DNA of 64,000 bases from Rhynochetos jubatus (GCA_027574665.1 CM050655.1:2790001-2854000), one strand, 5' to 3'; shown: positions 39,701 through 52,728, counted from the first letter of the stretch. The notes: generated by a model not told the origin, from the letters alone. Numbers and translations are program-made.

Positions 39701-41427
39701 TGCATACTGGCAAAGATGAAGACCAACTTAAAATCTAAAAAGAAGTCCTTTTGAAGACCATGGGGGGAAAAAAAAAAAAGTAAAAAAAAGAGAAAGTAAA
39801 GGAAGAAAAGAGATAGCCTTTCCATTGAATAATCCCCCAAACCAAGCCAAATCACTGTAGTACATATTTCTGAATTATTTCAAGGTCAAAAAAGTCAAGC
39901 ATTAAAAACATCACAGGTTAGTGAAACACAATTTTTAAGAAGTTCACTCCTGAAGAACTTTGCAAGGTATGCAAAGAACTTTAAAACCATGAACTAAATG
40001 TTGCACTAGGGTGTAACCGCCAGCAACAGAATTTATGAAGAAGCCAAATCATTTTATAAATAAATCAAGTCAGGTTTCAAACATAAAAACGTCTAGTATA
40101 TTTGTTTCACAAGTATTTACAAATTTCCTTACAAAACAGTTTTGCTGGAAGAGGCCTAGTTGATAGCTAAGCATCCCTTGGTCTGCCAGATTTGAATCCA
40201 GTTACAGCCTGAAGGAGTCTAGCTTGTTTCCTGGCTACACAAACAGATCCCGATTTCTTTTCTCAGAGGACAGTGAAGTCTGCCACGCTGAGGCTGATCT
40301 GCCATGTCCATGTCCCTTGCCACAGTCCTGGGAGTAGAGCCCTGGAAATGCCTCAAGACCAGACTTGTTGGCACCAAGCGGGTTCAGGATCCTGCCTTTT
40401 GTACACAGAGCTCAGGACTTGCACAGTCAGTACAACGGTACCTGGTATGGTAGTGATTCATTCATTTGTACCCTCTTCAAGAGGGCTCTTAAAATGACAG
40501 ACGTCAACCCACCAAACCACTGTCCTTTCCCTTTCACAACAGAACTATAATAAACATAAGCAATTATTTGTTACAATGGCAACCAAAGCTACAAAATCTG
40601 CTCATTAAAATCTTTACTTCTACCTCTCCGGTGGTGAGAAAGCCATGTAGCTGCAGTTTTTACACAGCAAACGTGAAAAAAAGCGATTCCACAAAAGACA
40701 CAACTTCCACTTCCCATGGTAGCCACAGGACACAGCAATTACTATGTATCAGTCTCCGTATTTTGGGAAAAGTAGGGAAGTGGAAGACTGCAACTGCAAA
40801 CCACTGCCTTAGGCCTTTCCATTATCAAATCATACAAGCTAAGCAATTGGAAACAAATGCCAAACATGGGAAAACAGCAGGAAAAAGCAACAACATAGCA
40901 GGATAGAAGACATCCCCCAGCAAAGTCCTTTCTAGAACTACAAGAAAACTGCATAGTCAACTGAACAAATGCAACGTTACAAGGGAAAGCATGCAAGGTC
41001 ACTGGCAGCAAAATTAAAGGTGGATTCAGTAAGACCGTTTAAGCTGCTCAGTGCCAGAAGACTTTTGGAATGAAACCTGCTCTAAGTGCCTTTCTTTAGC
41101 TTCTTTTATTGTGCCTTTATGCTTGTGAATGAAAAATGCATTGCAGCATAGACATGGGCGCAGACAAGTCTCTCTCACTTGCTGTGTTGCTCCATTTGCT
41201 AAGCCAGAGGATCCTGAATCTCATCTGAATAAGCAATAATAAATAACACAACCATCTGAAATAAGCTTCTAAATTGCAATTAAATGAAAACAGGTAGAAC
41301 AATGATTTCAAACCTCCCACTGACCACAATATGAATTTTTATTAGGTTTCCACTCTCCCAGGCAATCTTTTTCTGGCTGGTCATAATAAAGTGACTGTGA
41401 GTGATAGCAAGAGTAGCAGACACCAAC

Positions 41428-41536
41428 CAACTAGGATGGAATAGAGGATGCCCGGTCGATCAGAAGGAGGCTGGATGTTTCGGTCCTGATCTATGGCTTG
41501 TATGGGTGGAGTGACACTGATGGGATTCACACGTGC
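41428..41536 (-). CDS. PCDH15: PCDH15 exon: first visible, EC3
   Basis: This 109-nt exon has 36 codons plus one base: [20 protein letters not shown] and then [16 protein letters not shown]. The stretch from T-P-P-I-Q-A to S-I-L-V matches, as I recall it, human PCDH15 EC3 without change and is the strongest single identifier of the gene in the window. D-Q-D-R-N provides calcium-ligand acidic residues. The acceptor is TTTTTCATTTCAG above 41536. The donor is G|GTTGGT, weaker than the other four donors, which all begin GTAA or GTAT. The phase-1 end joins the two-base start of 33172. No upstream exon appears in the remaining 22 kb. Confidence 0.97.
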
Positions 41537-42504
41537 CTGAAATGAAAAATCAGACAGATTTGAAACATAAAAATTAGAAAAGCCAGAAGGCATAGCTTTA
41601 GGTTTAACACAAACACATCCCCCTGAAAAGGACCAATCCATTCTAGGATTCTATGATATCTGCTGAAACAGCAGGAGAAAATAGCCTCATATTTAAGAGA
41701 ATACTTATAGCACTGTCCCTTTTGAAATCAAAATTAAGTAGGCAACATATATATTTCTACAGCAATCTTCTTTCTTTTAGATACATCTTGTATTACAACA
41801 GCATCTTCAAGGAAAGGAAGCTTGCAAATGTTCAAGCAAATGCTTGACTATGCTTCTACAAATAGTCCCTTGAATCAGACATTTCAGACATCATCATAGC
41901 AGTGAAATACAGCAAATGCTTTAAAAAGGAAATAAAACCAAATTGAATCTGAGAATCATTAGGAGCTAGGGTGGCTGGGACACGTGAATACATATCGCAA
42001 AAGAAATTCAAGCCAAGGTACAGACATTTCAAGGAGAGGGAAATTTGAAAAATTTGGATGGACATTGCAATAATTCACACTGTTATGCAGAAGCAGAGTG
42101 ATCTCCTGTGCTGAACACAGAAATAGAAAGCCAAAAAAGCATTCACAGGCCTTCGTCTTGGTCATTATTTGTATGCCCGTTTCTTTACCAACTTAATAGC
42201 ATTCCTATACCTAACTAAGAGCACTTAACCCTCACCCAAGCTTTGAATACTTTCTGAAGTTTCCCTATGCCGATACAGTCTCCGCTGGTAACACCAGAGC
42301 TGCCATTCCCAACTCTGAAAGAATAGTTTCAGTAACCTTGGCTGCTTAATCAACTGGAAATGTTGCTACTCCGTGAATGTATGTGCACCAGTCTTTTCCA
42401 TCCCCTGCTTCAAACTTTTACTTGCATGCCAAAAATATTGAATAATTTCTATGAAAAACCAGATGCCTTTTTTCCACATATGACTAATCCTGGCAGCCTT
42501 CACT

Positions 42505-43083
42505 TTGGACACTTCTAACACAACACATTCTTCAACAGGGAACTTGAAATTTAGCATAGGAATAGGAATGAGACAAGTCGACACTTGGCCAAGTTTTGGC
42601 AGAGCCCTTAGAAATCCTCCTGCTGAGATCTGGAAGAAACCTGCAAGAGCTTTAGCAATGCCTGTCAATAAACCCACAGGGAAAAGAGGTGAGCCAGAAG
42701 GAAAAGACCAAGACAGGAAGGGATGCAAGGCAGTCTGCAAGAAGGGAAAGTTAATAGCCCCTTCTGTAATTTTGGATAGGCACCTACATGGTCATCTGCA
42801 GTACCGCAAAGTATTCTGCCCACGGTTTGCCCACCCAGAAGTCATTTCCTGTAGGAAAAACCTACAGACAAGGTTTTTCCAGGCTCATGATCCAGTGCTT
42901 ACAGCCGCATGTGGACACACAGCTCTGCTTTGGGTGCAGAGCGTCTGCCTCCCAGCATGGGACTGGTACCTCCTTCCTTTGCCTCTCTGCTCATGGCTTT
43001 TTCCACAGTTCCCAACGAGCAGACGAGATCCTTTGTCACACGTCTGTTTCTACTTTCAACTCTTTAAAAAATTAAACTCTTGA
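42505..43083 (+). other. Unrecognised 192-codon open frame, antisense to PCDH15
   Basis: This is the longest open frame in the window that is not a repeat. It starts M-D-T-S-N-T-T and has a basic middle (K-K-G-K, G-K-R-G-E-P-E-G-K), with no domain, signal peptide or membrane segment that I recognise. It lies inside the intron on the opposite strand to the gene. No TATA box or strong start context is evident, and an overlapping minus-strand frame (42366-42740) is also open. In about 64 kb of AT-rich DNA one such frame is unusual but possible by chance. I do not claim a gene. Confidence 0.15.
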
Positions 43084-46000
43084 AAGTGTAATAAGGAAGA
43101 TGAGCTCAAAATAGGCATAAAGAGAGAAGAAGATATATTTGACATAAGTTTGAATTTTTAAAATGCTTTAGGACTGCATCAGTTACTTGCTGAGAGATGA
43201 GATTATGCATAAAACTGTCCAAGACCCAAATGCTATTTTTGAATTTTCAGATCAATTGAAGCACTCTCACACAAATCTACATTATCGTTAAAAACATACC
43301 CGCAACAAAAACAGTCTCATTTGCCAAGGCTGGCTAGGTTTTAACCTCACCATTACGACACTGCAGGCCAAGCTCAAACTTCCAAATCTATGTGTCAGAG
43401 TAACCACGATGGATCTAGCCTTGTCAATAACGAGCTGTCAGCTGTACCCAACCGCTGAAACTAGACTAAAATAGTAATTGTTGGGTATATAACTCGGATA
43501 GCAAGGACATGTGCTGTCCTTTGCAATTCAAGGAGAAGCTCGAGCAGCATTCAGAAAAACCACATTTGAAATTAAACAGCTTCTACTGAACAACTGATAC
43601 AGTATCCCATGCTGCTCAGCACCAAAGCAATCAATTTACCAGAGGCAAGTTGCATAAGAAAACAAAAGTATAAGAAAACTAAGAATGAAACATGAAATCC
43701 ACTATTTTTTTTTTATTCCATGTAAGTTGTTTTTCCAAGTAATGTACACACCCTGAAATGGACTGCTCATAAACTAGACACCATGCAACAAGATCAATCC
43801 ACTGAAATGTTTAGAGATAATGTAAAGCTGTTTTGAATTAAATAGGCTGATGTGCCTTGAAGCAAAGCTATAGGTGCTTTCATATTGCTTTAATAATCCA
43901 TAGATAGTGCAAATACCTTTTTCCTTTAAACTTAAATTACAACTATGAAAACATAACTGGACAAAGAAGCACCCATTAAGTATGTTGATAAATCTGTAAA
44001 AGCACATGTAGGATCATTTCAGGAAGTGTACATATACTTTTTATGAAAAATAATTTAAAAAAATTGTAGCCCAACCACACTTTGATCAATATCAGCAATG
44101 ACCATGATGATTACACAGGGTTATTTCTTTCTTTCCTGAGCACTTTAAAATGTACAAGGCACAAAGAGGTGCTCACAACACTCCCCAGGTCTCGCTGACG
44201 TGGTGCTGGATGCAAGCAAAGCCGTCAGGCTCATGGAGCCCATCTTGCTGGATGGGGCCCCAGTCACGTGCCCAAAACTGTTCTGCATGCCATGGTTAGC
44301 AGTTGCTAGAGATTGGCAGACCACAACAATATAATACCCACCGCCATCCTCACCAGGAGGTTCAGAGAAAAGATGAGGCTCTCCTCAGCCTGCTGAGAGG
44401 GGATACAGGTACACACAGAGGGTGACTCCCAACTGAAGCAGAGAGGGTAGACCCACCCTCCTCGCAGCTCTGCAGAGCGGGCAAACATTACAAAAGGGGG
44501 TTTGTCACAGCCACCACCATGTGCGAGATCCAACATCCTTGCAAAAGACAAAACCCCACTATTGCTGTTGTTCTCGGCTTCAAAGGGGAGTTTTACTAAA
44601 AGACAGAAGTTCCTTGAAAGGAAGGGAAAACAGATTACTGAAGAGTGAAGTGTTTGCGGGGCCCACAACTGCTGAAGAGCACTCAGTTAGGGGCAAAGAA
44701 AAAGCACATGCAGATTTTATTGAGACAGGCTTGGGAAAGGGCAAGGCAAGTCAGCTCAGCTACAGTGCAGGGAAGGGTACTCAGAATAAATAGACGGCCT
44801 TCAAAAACCAGGGTTTTTGAACCAGGTAAAAAGGGTTCACACAAGCTCTAACAGAAGCAGATGATTAAAAAACAATCCTGCCAGTTTTAGGGTAAAATAT
44901 GCAGTCATTTATTCACTTTGTCCCGTTAGGGAAGAGATCTCTCAGTTACTGGTTTTGTTGTTAACAGACATCCATGTGCTTCAGTATAGCAGGATACACC
45001 ATCAGGCAGGCCAAAAAAATCCAAACAACCCCAACGTGCAAACGTCATCACAAGTATTAATAAATTAAAAAAAATAAATCCCTCTTCAAACAGAGCTGTG
45101 ACAGCAAGCCTGCCAGGGAGTCTGCAGGGTTGAGAGATGATCAAGGCAAAGAAAAAAATAAAATTAAAAAAGCTCAGAGAGAATAAAGTAGTAGCAGAAA
45201 ACCTAACCTTTTTTTCCATCTTTTTGTTCCCTGTGAAAGGGTTCTGCCAGCACCTTCTGCATGCGGGATGCCTAGCAGGTCCCGCAAAAAAAAAATAAAT
45301 TGTAGCATTCAGAGACATTATGGACTGAATAAGCCAAATGAAGAGTTACATGAGGCCAAGAGCAGATGGATTCCTAAAGGCAGGCAAGAGTGAATTCTAT
45401 GAACTTGCTGTGCTATGTAATGTCCTGCTTAGAAGTTCTTTGGTACCTGAAGAACAGCAGGTGGCAGACATAACACCAAAATTAAAAGGGTGCCAGGGCC
45501 GCCTAGGGGAATACCATCATGCAGCCTGAGGCTTCTACCTGGAAAAAATTAGCAGATGATATAGTAACAGTCTGAGCAGTCACACAAATAAATACAAGAC
45601 ACCAGGGAGAGATTGGTTATCTCCACAGAGAAATCCAACTTCTCAAACTTACTGTGGTTCCCTGCAGGAATTACCGGTACATGGGTATCACAGAACCATT
45701 TGATACACCACCTGTAGACTTCCACGCAACTTTGACAAGCTCCCTTACAAAATACTCTGAAGGAAATTTGGCCTCAACAGAAAACAAGCAAAGACCTGTG
45801 TATCCAGAAACAGGTTAAGAGACATGAGGCAGAGCAGGAGTGAGCATTCAGTTCCTGTAGGAAGAGAGGAGAGACCCATGGGGATCTGTGCCAATACTGG
45901 AGCTGTCAGCTCACTCCTACATGACCTGAGAAACACGGGGGAGAGCACAGTAAGAGGAATTACAGGTTACATTCAATTATTCAGAATAGAGAGGATGAGG

Positions 46001-46316
46001 GTCACCTGCAAAAGACTGCAGTTTTCAGCACCAAAGGCTGCATACCTAAGTGCCTCAAGTTTTTTTTCACGTTTTCCTTGTAATTAGTCAGCCCCTTTGT
46101 GAAAAACCACCAACCAAAACTCTTTAGGACTCTCACATAGAGAAATCTTCACAGCTATGCATGGGAGGGAGATGAGTCAAAATGTTCCTCCTTTGCAGTG
46201 CAATCAAACACGACTTGACTGCTTTAGGGCTGTGAGGACAGAGTACCGGGAATCCTTCCCGCAGCTCTTTTTAACAGAAAGATCTCTCGGAATTCATTAT
46301 CAAATGATCAATCAGT

Positions 46317-46798
46317 GAATCACAGAACAGTTTGGGTTGGAAGGGAACTTAAAGACCATCTAGTTCCAACCCCCCTGCCAGGGGCAGGGACACCCTCCAC
46401 TAGACCAGGTTGCTCCAAGCCTCATCCAGCCTGGCCTTGGACACTTCCAAGGATGGGGCATCCACAGCTTCTCTGGGCAACCTGTCCCAGTGCCTCACAA
46501 CCCCCTCTGGGAAGGAGTCCTTCCTGATATCTAATCTAAATCTCCCCACTTCCAATTTAAACCAATTGCCTCTTGTCCTGTCACTACAGGCCCTTGTAAA
46601 AGCCCCCCCTGCCAGCTTCCTTGTAGGCCCCCTTCAGGTACTGGAAGGCTGCAATGAGGTCTCCCTGGAGCCTTCTTTTCTCCAGGCTGAACAAGCCCAA
46701 CTCTCTCAGCCTTTCTTCATAGGAGAGATGCTCCAGCCCTCTGACCATCTTCGTGGCCTCCTCTGGATTTGTTCCAACAGGTCAATATCCTTCTTTTG
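46317..46798 (-). mobile_element. CR1 LINE 3' fragment, minus orientation
   Basis: It starts at 46317 with the reverse complement of the tail (GAATCACAGAACAG) and GGGTTGGAAGGGA, and runs to the segment coding L-E-R-V-Q-like sequence near 46780 (CAATATCCTTCTTTT). About 480 bp covers the 3' UTR and the last part of ORF2. It is closely similar to the copies at 15156, 53670 and 59228 (shared ACTAGACCAGGTTGCTCCAA block). No full-length frame remains. Confidence 0.95.
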
Positions 46799-48852
46799 AT
46801 ATTTGTGAATAAACCAAGGTTTATTCCCAAATGTCATAAACCGGTGGCATTTGCCTACCCCAGTCCCAAACGATACACACTTCAGAAAGCAGCATCATCG
46901 AGTTCCTGTCATGGGAAAAATGACTGGAAATTATCTGAAGTTACTGTTATAAAATTGAGAGTTTAGAAAAGAAAAAGCCCCACAACAGCAAACATTCATT
47001 CAAATTATTTGTCTTAATGCATTTTGTGTAGCTGGAAAATGCTTATATTAATTTGCTGTGGTCTTTTTATGTCTTGCTCCTTGACCTGTGTGGTTAGCCA
47101 AGCGTTGGCTGCACATTGTTTCTGTTTAGAAGATAAATCGATAATGGAGTCAGGTCTGTTCTAAACAATCCTGCTTATTCAGTAGAAAGGCAAGAGTGAG
47201 AGAAACTGAGCTTCGAGATACCAGTACTTCTGCTTACACCTCTGAACACACTTCAACCAGAAAAACCCCTTTCTGATTTTATGAAGGAACTGACTACCAC
47301 CCCCACATCTGAGCCTGTCTCTCGTCTTCCCTTTTCCGCCTACTTTCCTGTTTTGGCACACACACCTTCGTAACGCGCTGACACTCCTTCAGTTGATATC
47401 TCTATCGCAAGTGGTGACGCGTGGCTAGAATACAGATGTCTAAGTAGGAGAACATCATGATAATAAATGAGAATAAAATACTGACGACTGGCAGAAATTT
47501 CCCCATTCTTTTTCTTACCTGAAAAATACATTAAGAAATCTAAAGCAAAAGATCTTTAAACTGCAAATCATTGACTAGTGCCAAAACTTGCCAAAGAAGC
47601 CATAAACTTCTTCATGCTTTCACGCAAGAGGGTTTTAAGCTTCTATTAAGGAAAGTGAGGAAAAGGAACAACCAATTTTTTTTGTTTATTTATTAACATG
47701 GAGCTTAATAAATTTGGGATTGCTGTTGCATTCAATAATCCAAACAGTATCTCTAGGCATCTGCATAAACATGTACATTTTTCACCATCACAGGGTGACT
47801 GAAATACAGTATGGGATAATTAAAAGGAAATTTACAACAGAGATGCAGAACATGCATTTTGTGCATAATAAACCAAAAGTGACTATTTTTAAAGTTATGT
47901 ATTCTCCAAAGATTCTGCATGTATATTGCTTTATTTAAAACATTAAGATGTCCATGACTACCAGACTTTCCATAGAAAGGTATGTAATAGGTCACATGTT
48001 ACATGTAATAACTCAATTATTTTATTAAAAAGCAAAACTGAGGGTTAAACACACTTTAACTTGATTGTTCAAATGACTGATATCTGCCTTAGCTATAACT
48101 CCCCTCACCCTCCTACTCCCGAGATGTTTCTGATCCACTTTTGGGGGGTGTAAAATGTTCTTCTCAGCGCTGCACAGTCTTTGGAAGATAGCAGCTTTGA
48201 CCTTGCATCTCTGGGAAAACACTGCTAATGGTTTAAAGCCAGCATGTTGCCAAAAAGAGAGGGTCGTTTTCACTAAATAATGACTAATAAGCAAGATAAA
48301 GAAAAGCAAGAGAGAAGAGCAACTTCTCTTCATAAGCTCACCTGGAGTTCATTTTCCTGATTTTGAGAGTAATGAAGATCAGAAATAGTCTACTTGAAGT
48401 TAATTAAATAAAAACTGGTTCAATCTCTTAGGAGTGAGAACTGAACTTAATGCTGCATATCTACAGTTTTACTTAGCTACTTCCCCAGAATACAGGGACT
48501 TCATGCATTATTGAACAGTAGCTTTTAAGTGACTTTAAACCTCTCAGGTCAATAACTCAGTTCTCCCTGTACCTAACACAGTTCTCTCAATATTGTCTAT
48601 TGCCAAACAATTACATGTTAGAGTCACGAAAACCCACAAACTGACTGCAAGACTGAACAACAATTTAGGATTGTGAATTAGCTACCCATGCTCTATCACA
48701 TATAACGTTATGATAAATTCAAGTTGCCAAAGGCTCGTTCAAGGCACTGATTCTATCAAGTACTAAGTTCTAAATGAGAAAAGAAAAATGCACTGATTGG
48801 TATTTGATATGAGTTACAAGTTCATTTGTAACTATATATTTTTTTTTAAACA

Positions 48853-48857
48853 CAGGG
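48853..48857. repeat. Target-site duplication CAGGG (left copy)
   Basis: It precedes the TG of the LTR at 48858 and is repeated exactly at 49492-49496. Confidence 0.88.
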
Positions 48858-49203
48858 TGTGAGAGACCTTATCTTGAGCTGATTATCTCAAAGCTTGCTG
48901 ACAAAGTTGTGAAACTTCCTGGGGCCTTGGCTTTTGGTGGACGAGGAGGAAGGATTGCCTGCAGGCCTGAATAGATAAGGGCCAAATGGCCTTCGGGACA
49001 GATAAGAAGCAAATAGCCTCTGGAGACCAGTTCCGATCAAGGACAAAGAACAACCACACAGCCTCATGGGGGGGTCCAGGCACAGAAGACCCCCAAGCCT
49101 GCCAAAGCATGCAAGTGGTCCCCTAGTGATTCTGTGCACCCCATGGGATCAGCTGCGTAACCGAAGAGCGTGCGCAGGAGGCAGGAGTCAGCAAAAAACA
49201 CCC

Positions 49204-49210
49204 TATAAAA
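49204..49210 (+). promoter_or_regulatory. LTR TATA box (TATAAAA)
   Basis: It lies in the context CCCTATAAAAGACTG within the LTR. A start site would be expected about 30 bases downstream, near 49235. It reads antisense to PCDH15. Confidence 0.65.
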
Positions 49211-49393
49211 GACTGTGGGACCAAACTGTGATAGAGACCCTCCCCACCAAAGACTACAAGACTACAGACTAATGGGATGCCGCTGGGTCCACAGTGGTGA
49301 CTATCTCTTGCAATTCTCTCCTGACTGCCTGCTAAATTTTCCCTCTTTTCTATTTTCTCTCTCTCTCTCCTATCGCTATTTTCTTACACCAGA

Positions 49394-49399
49394 AATAAA
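49394..49399 (+). terminator. LTR poly-A signal AATAAA
   Basis: AATAAA is followed about 30-40 bases later by T/GT-rich sequence (TTTGTGTCTTAATC near 49425), as expected for the R-U5 boundary of a retroviral LTR. Confidence 0.65.
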
Positions 49400-49491
49400 C
49401 TCCTTGTTAGCGGCATCTGACCTCATTTGTGTCTTAATCTCACTCTGGGTACAACAAATCTCCCCCTTTCGGGGATAACCGGGCCAGGACA

Positions 49492-49496
49492 CAGGG
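49492..49496. repeat. Target-site duplication CAGGG (right copy)
   Basis: This is the exact copy of 48853-48857 and follows the terminal CA of the LTR. Confidence 0.88.
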
Positions 49497-52400
49497 GACC
49501 ATAATAATTGTTGCACAGCTGATACCGAGGATAGCTCTGCTTTAAAGAGTTTTCCTAGCTTTTCCATGGTCTACTTGAGATGCAAAGGTAAATTTGACAA
49601 CCATCTCTATTTATGGAGAACTATTTCCTTTAGGAAAGATAAGGCACAAGAAGGAAATAACATTTTTAGACTCGGAGTAATATGATTTTTGGCACACAGT
49701 TTTTTTTGTTGATTTGCTTATTAGCACAATAATGATAGGTTACCCTTACTGAACTAGGACACTGCCTGGTTTTGAGCAGGTAATTTAAGAAGTCTTTTAC
49801 ATGATTGAAGACAACAAACCATGAATCAGTCATAGGTTCACAAACTGGGGTGATGGTGCACAACCACTTGAGCTCTCCCCACCTGCCCTGAGATGCTCCT
49901 GAGAGTCAGTGGTCAGGGCCTCTACACAGTCAGAAGTAAGTATCACCCACTGCTGTAACAGATAAAACTATACAAAAAGAAAGAGTTCCCAAACTTCTGT
50001 TGAGATTCACCAAGGCGAGCTTCCCACCTGTAGTGCTTCTACATCTACTGAGCTGCACAAAATGCAGGAACAGAAGGGACAAAAACTGCATCGTTACAAT
50101 TTATTATTGTATTCAAACAGGGCAAGACATTTTCTACCCACTAAGTCACATGGAAGACTAAGTTAAGACATACACAAAGACTGCTAAAAAATAAACAAAA
50201 AAGAAGGAACATTAGGAAAATGTGGTCGACCAAAATAAGATACACCACAGTGCCTTCAGCAATAATCCACCAAAAAAAGGACTGTTCACTTGCATTAGTA
50301 TTTCAACCTGCCCGTTTCTGGTGGCATTTCTTTGGCAAACACAGTTAACTAGCCTTAACCCAATATATGCACTGTGGGCATGGCTGTGAAAACCTGTCCT
50401 AAATCACAGCCTTACCTAATAGGAAAATATTTTAAAACTATATCAATCTAAGTCATAGCAAACCCTGTGTTACCTATTTGATTGTCCTAGGAGCTCTAAG
50501 GCACTCATATACACATATACCATCTGTTCCACACAGTTATGCAGGACATTTATAAGACGACTAATGCTGAGCGGTTAAGCATTTTCTGTAAGGAATAAAA
50601 ATTGTCTAAGAATAAAATTGTCTAATATTGAAAAATCTGAAACATCTCCCCAGGCATTTTTCTCTCAGAATATAAGAATATACATTCAATTGTGAAAAGA
50701 GCATACCTAACTCCTAAATATTGGTTTATTCTAATTTATTCAGATGTATTCAGATTCAGCAGATTGTAACATTCATTAATAAGGGGAGGGGGAGGTTAAG
50801 AAAGATATTTTTTTATAGAATGGCCACTAAGTATTTTGATCTGCATCAGCTCAACGGACAGCACTGCAATGGAGACTGCTTCCAACGCTAGAAGACTGAT
50901 GACATTATGTCACTCACTTGGCAACAGATCATAAAATGTCATGTCTCTCCCTACGTTTGCAAGCACTTCTCCCTTTTTCTTTTTCTCAGTCTCCCCATAT
51001 ACTAAGTGTCACAGCAGTGACCCTCTCCCACTTCCCTACCCCACCCCACCATCCGCACTGCCACCCCCCACCAATAACTGCAGGCAGACCCAATTGCCTT
51101 GCCCTCCCATTTTCCCAGCTGCCAGCAATCCCTGCTTCCCTGATGCCACTTCCAGAGGATCTATCACCCCACAATGCCTTGGTGCTGCCTTCATGTCAAG
51201 CGGCCCGCACTGACACTCCCAAGGAACACTAGTATTTTTATTGACGGGTAGCACCAAGTGCAGTTTAACTATAAAAACTGAGGCCGGTGACTTGTATGCC
51301 CGAGAATTCCCCTCTTTTCCCGAGCTGTGGGCCTCAACCCAGGCAGTCATCCAGATTTCTAGCCAAGGATACAAAGAACTGAATTCCACACTGATTAAGT
51401 GGCTCAGTGTTTTTCAAGGGTATAAATAGGACCAGAGCTTCCTGCCATTTGTTGTCAAGTTAAAATACATAGAGTTTGTCAAAGTGGGTTAAATCACGGA
51501 AACACACAGGTTAATTCTTGTGTTTCACAATTTACAGTGTCTCCTGCTGTGAGCAAAACTAAGGAAGATGCACATCATGCTTTGCAACATTCCAAATGTA
51601 TGGTTTTTTTCTTTTCTTTCTCCACACGTTTGTGTGTATTGTTGTTTTCCAGGAAGATCTGAGAATTGCAGAGTTTTTCAGAATGATAACTTTTACTGAC
51701 AACATGAAATATTCCAAAAGACAACAATACATTGCGTTTAATCAAGAGTTATTCTTGGGTTTCTCAATCTAAAGCAATATAGCTGCATGTATGTTATCAG
51801 AACGGGGTGGTCAGCATTGGTGCAATTAGGTAACCCAAGACATTTCATACTAGCATTTGAAACCCCCGAAAGGATTATTTTTTCAGCTTTGTCAGTTAGG
51901 AAGCTGTAACTGTGCCCAGTGAACTTCAAATAAAGCCTGGAGGCCTTCAACGCACATCACACTCGTAGCTTAGCTGATGAATGTACTGATCAAGACAGCA
52001 AAACCCTCCTCCCTGTGCAGACAAGGCTACGAAGCATTTTGCCAGACAGAAAATATTATTAATCAACATACATTACCCCGTGCTGACACCCAGAACCCCT
52101 TCAAAGGGAGCCCTACAATATTAAACCAACAAAGTTCTTGATGAATTGATGAATCATTATGGTTACACCGGTTCTGCTTGTGCCTTCCTGAGAAACACAT
52201 GAGGTTAGAATACAAGCTGTAATTCAGACATTAGCTGAGTTCTATCCATGCTGTGCAGAAATGCATATGCTATCACCAACACATGCTACTAAAACAGCAG
52301 GAAGAATTGCAAAGCCATTCCAATGTCGTTTCTTGCTGCTGCTTCAGCTGCTCTGCCAGTACAACAAGGGCTGTGACAAAACACTAATGAACACAGATCC

Positions 52401-52693
52401 ATCACGAAGTACTTGCGTGTCAGTAAAATGCAGAAAATATTTCAACAAAGTTACCCAACCACAAATTAAGTAAACCCCAAAAGCAAGAAACACCCTAGAA
52501 AAGTATGTTTGGCTGAAGATACTACCAAAAACTTGTCATTAGATTATGTCACATCAAATAGCCTGTTTGCAGGGTCTCACCATTGTCCTTCTCTGCTTGT
52601 CTTCCTACTGATAGCTACAAGCGCCTACAGATGCTCCCTTTGATCAGTGAGCAAACACTGCGAGAGGCAGTGCCGCGCATCAGGATTTTGCGG

Positions 52694-52728
52694 AATTTCC
52701 TATGCCACAATTTCCTATGCCACAATTT
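52694..52728. repeat. Tandem duplication, 15-bp unit, 2.3 copies
   Basis: The unit AATTTCCTATGCCAC at 52694-52708 is repeated without change at 52709-52723, followed by a partial third copy (AATTT). It looks like a recent local slippage duplication. Confidence 0.95.

Larger units (their letters stand above)
33173..41427 (-). other. PCDH15: PCDH15 intron, 8.3 kb
   Basis: This intron is bounded by donor GTTGGT at 41427 and acceptor TTTTACAG ending at 33173. It holds the rearranged CR1 at 33983-35640 and an alternating purine-pyrimidine tract at 36722-36760. An A run lies at about 37036-37051. The stretches 35.7-36.7, 37.1-39.7 and 39.8-41.4 kb have no element or exon that I recognise. The open frames there (for example 37658-38137 minus, 159 codons) lack any domain. 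Confidence 0.85.
48858..49491 (+). mobile_element. Solo LTR of an endogenous retrovirus, plus orientation
   Basis: The element is 634 bp, with TGTGAGAGACC at the start and GGGCCAGGACA at the end. It is flanked by an exact 5-bp duplication CAGGG at 48853-48857 and 49492-49496. It has the layout of an LTR: a long U3, a TATA box (TATAAAA at 49204-49210), a pyrimidine-rich R/U5-side stretch (49335-49380) and a poly-A signal AATAAA at 49394-49399. There is no internal retroviral sequence or second LTR on either side. It is therefore a solo LTR, unrelated in sequence to the one at 16322. The family is not identified. A 5-bp duplication suggests class III but is not proof. It points opposite to the host gene. 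Confidence 0.88.
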
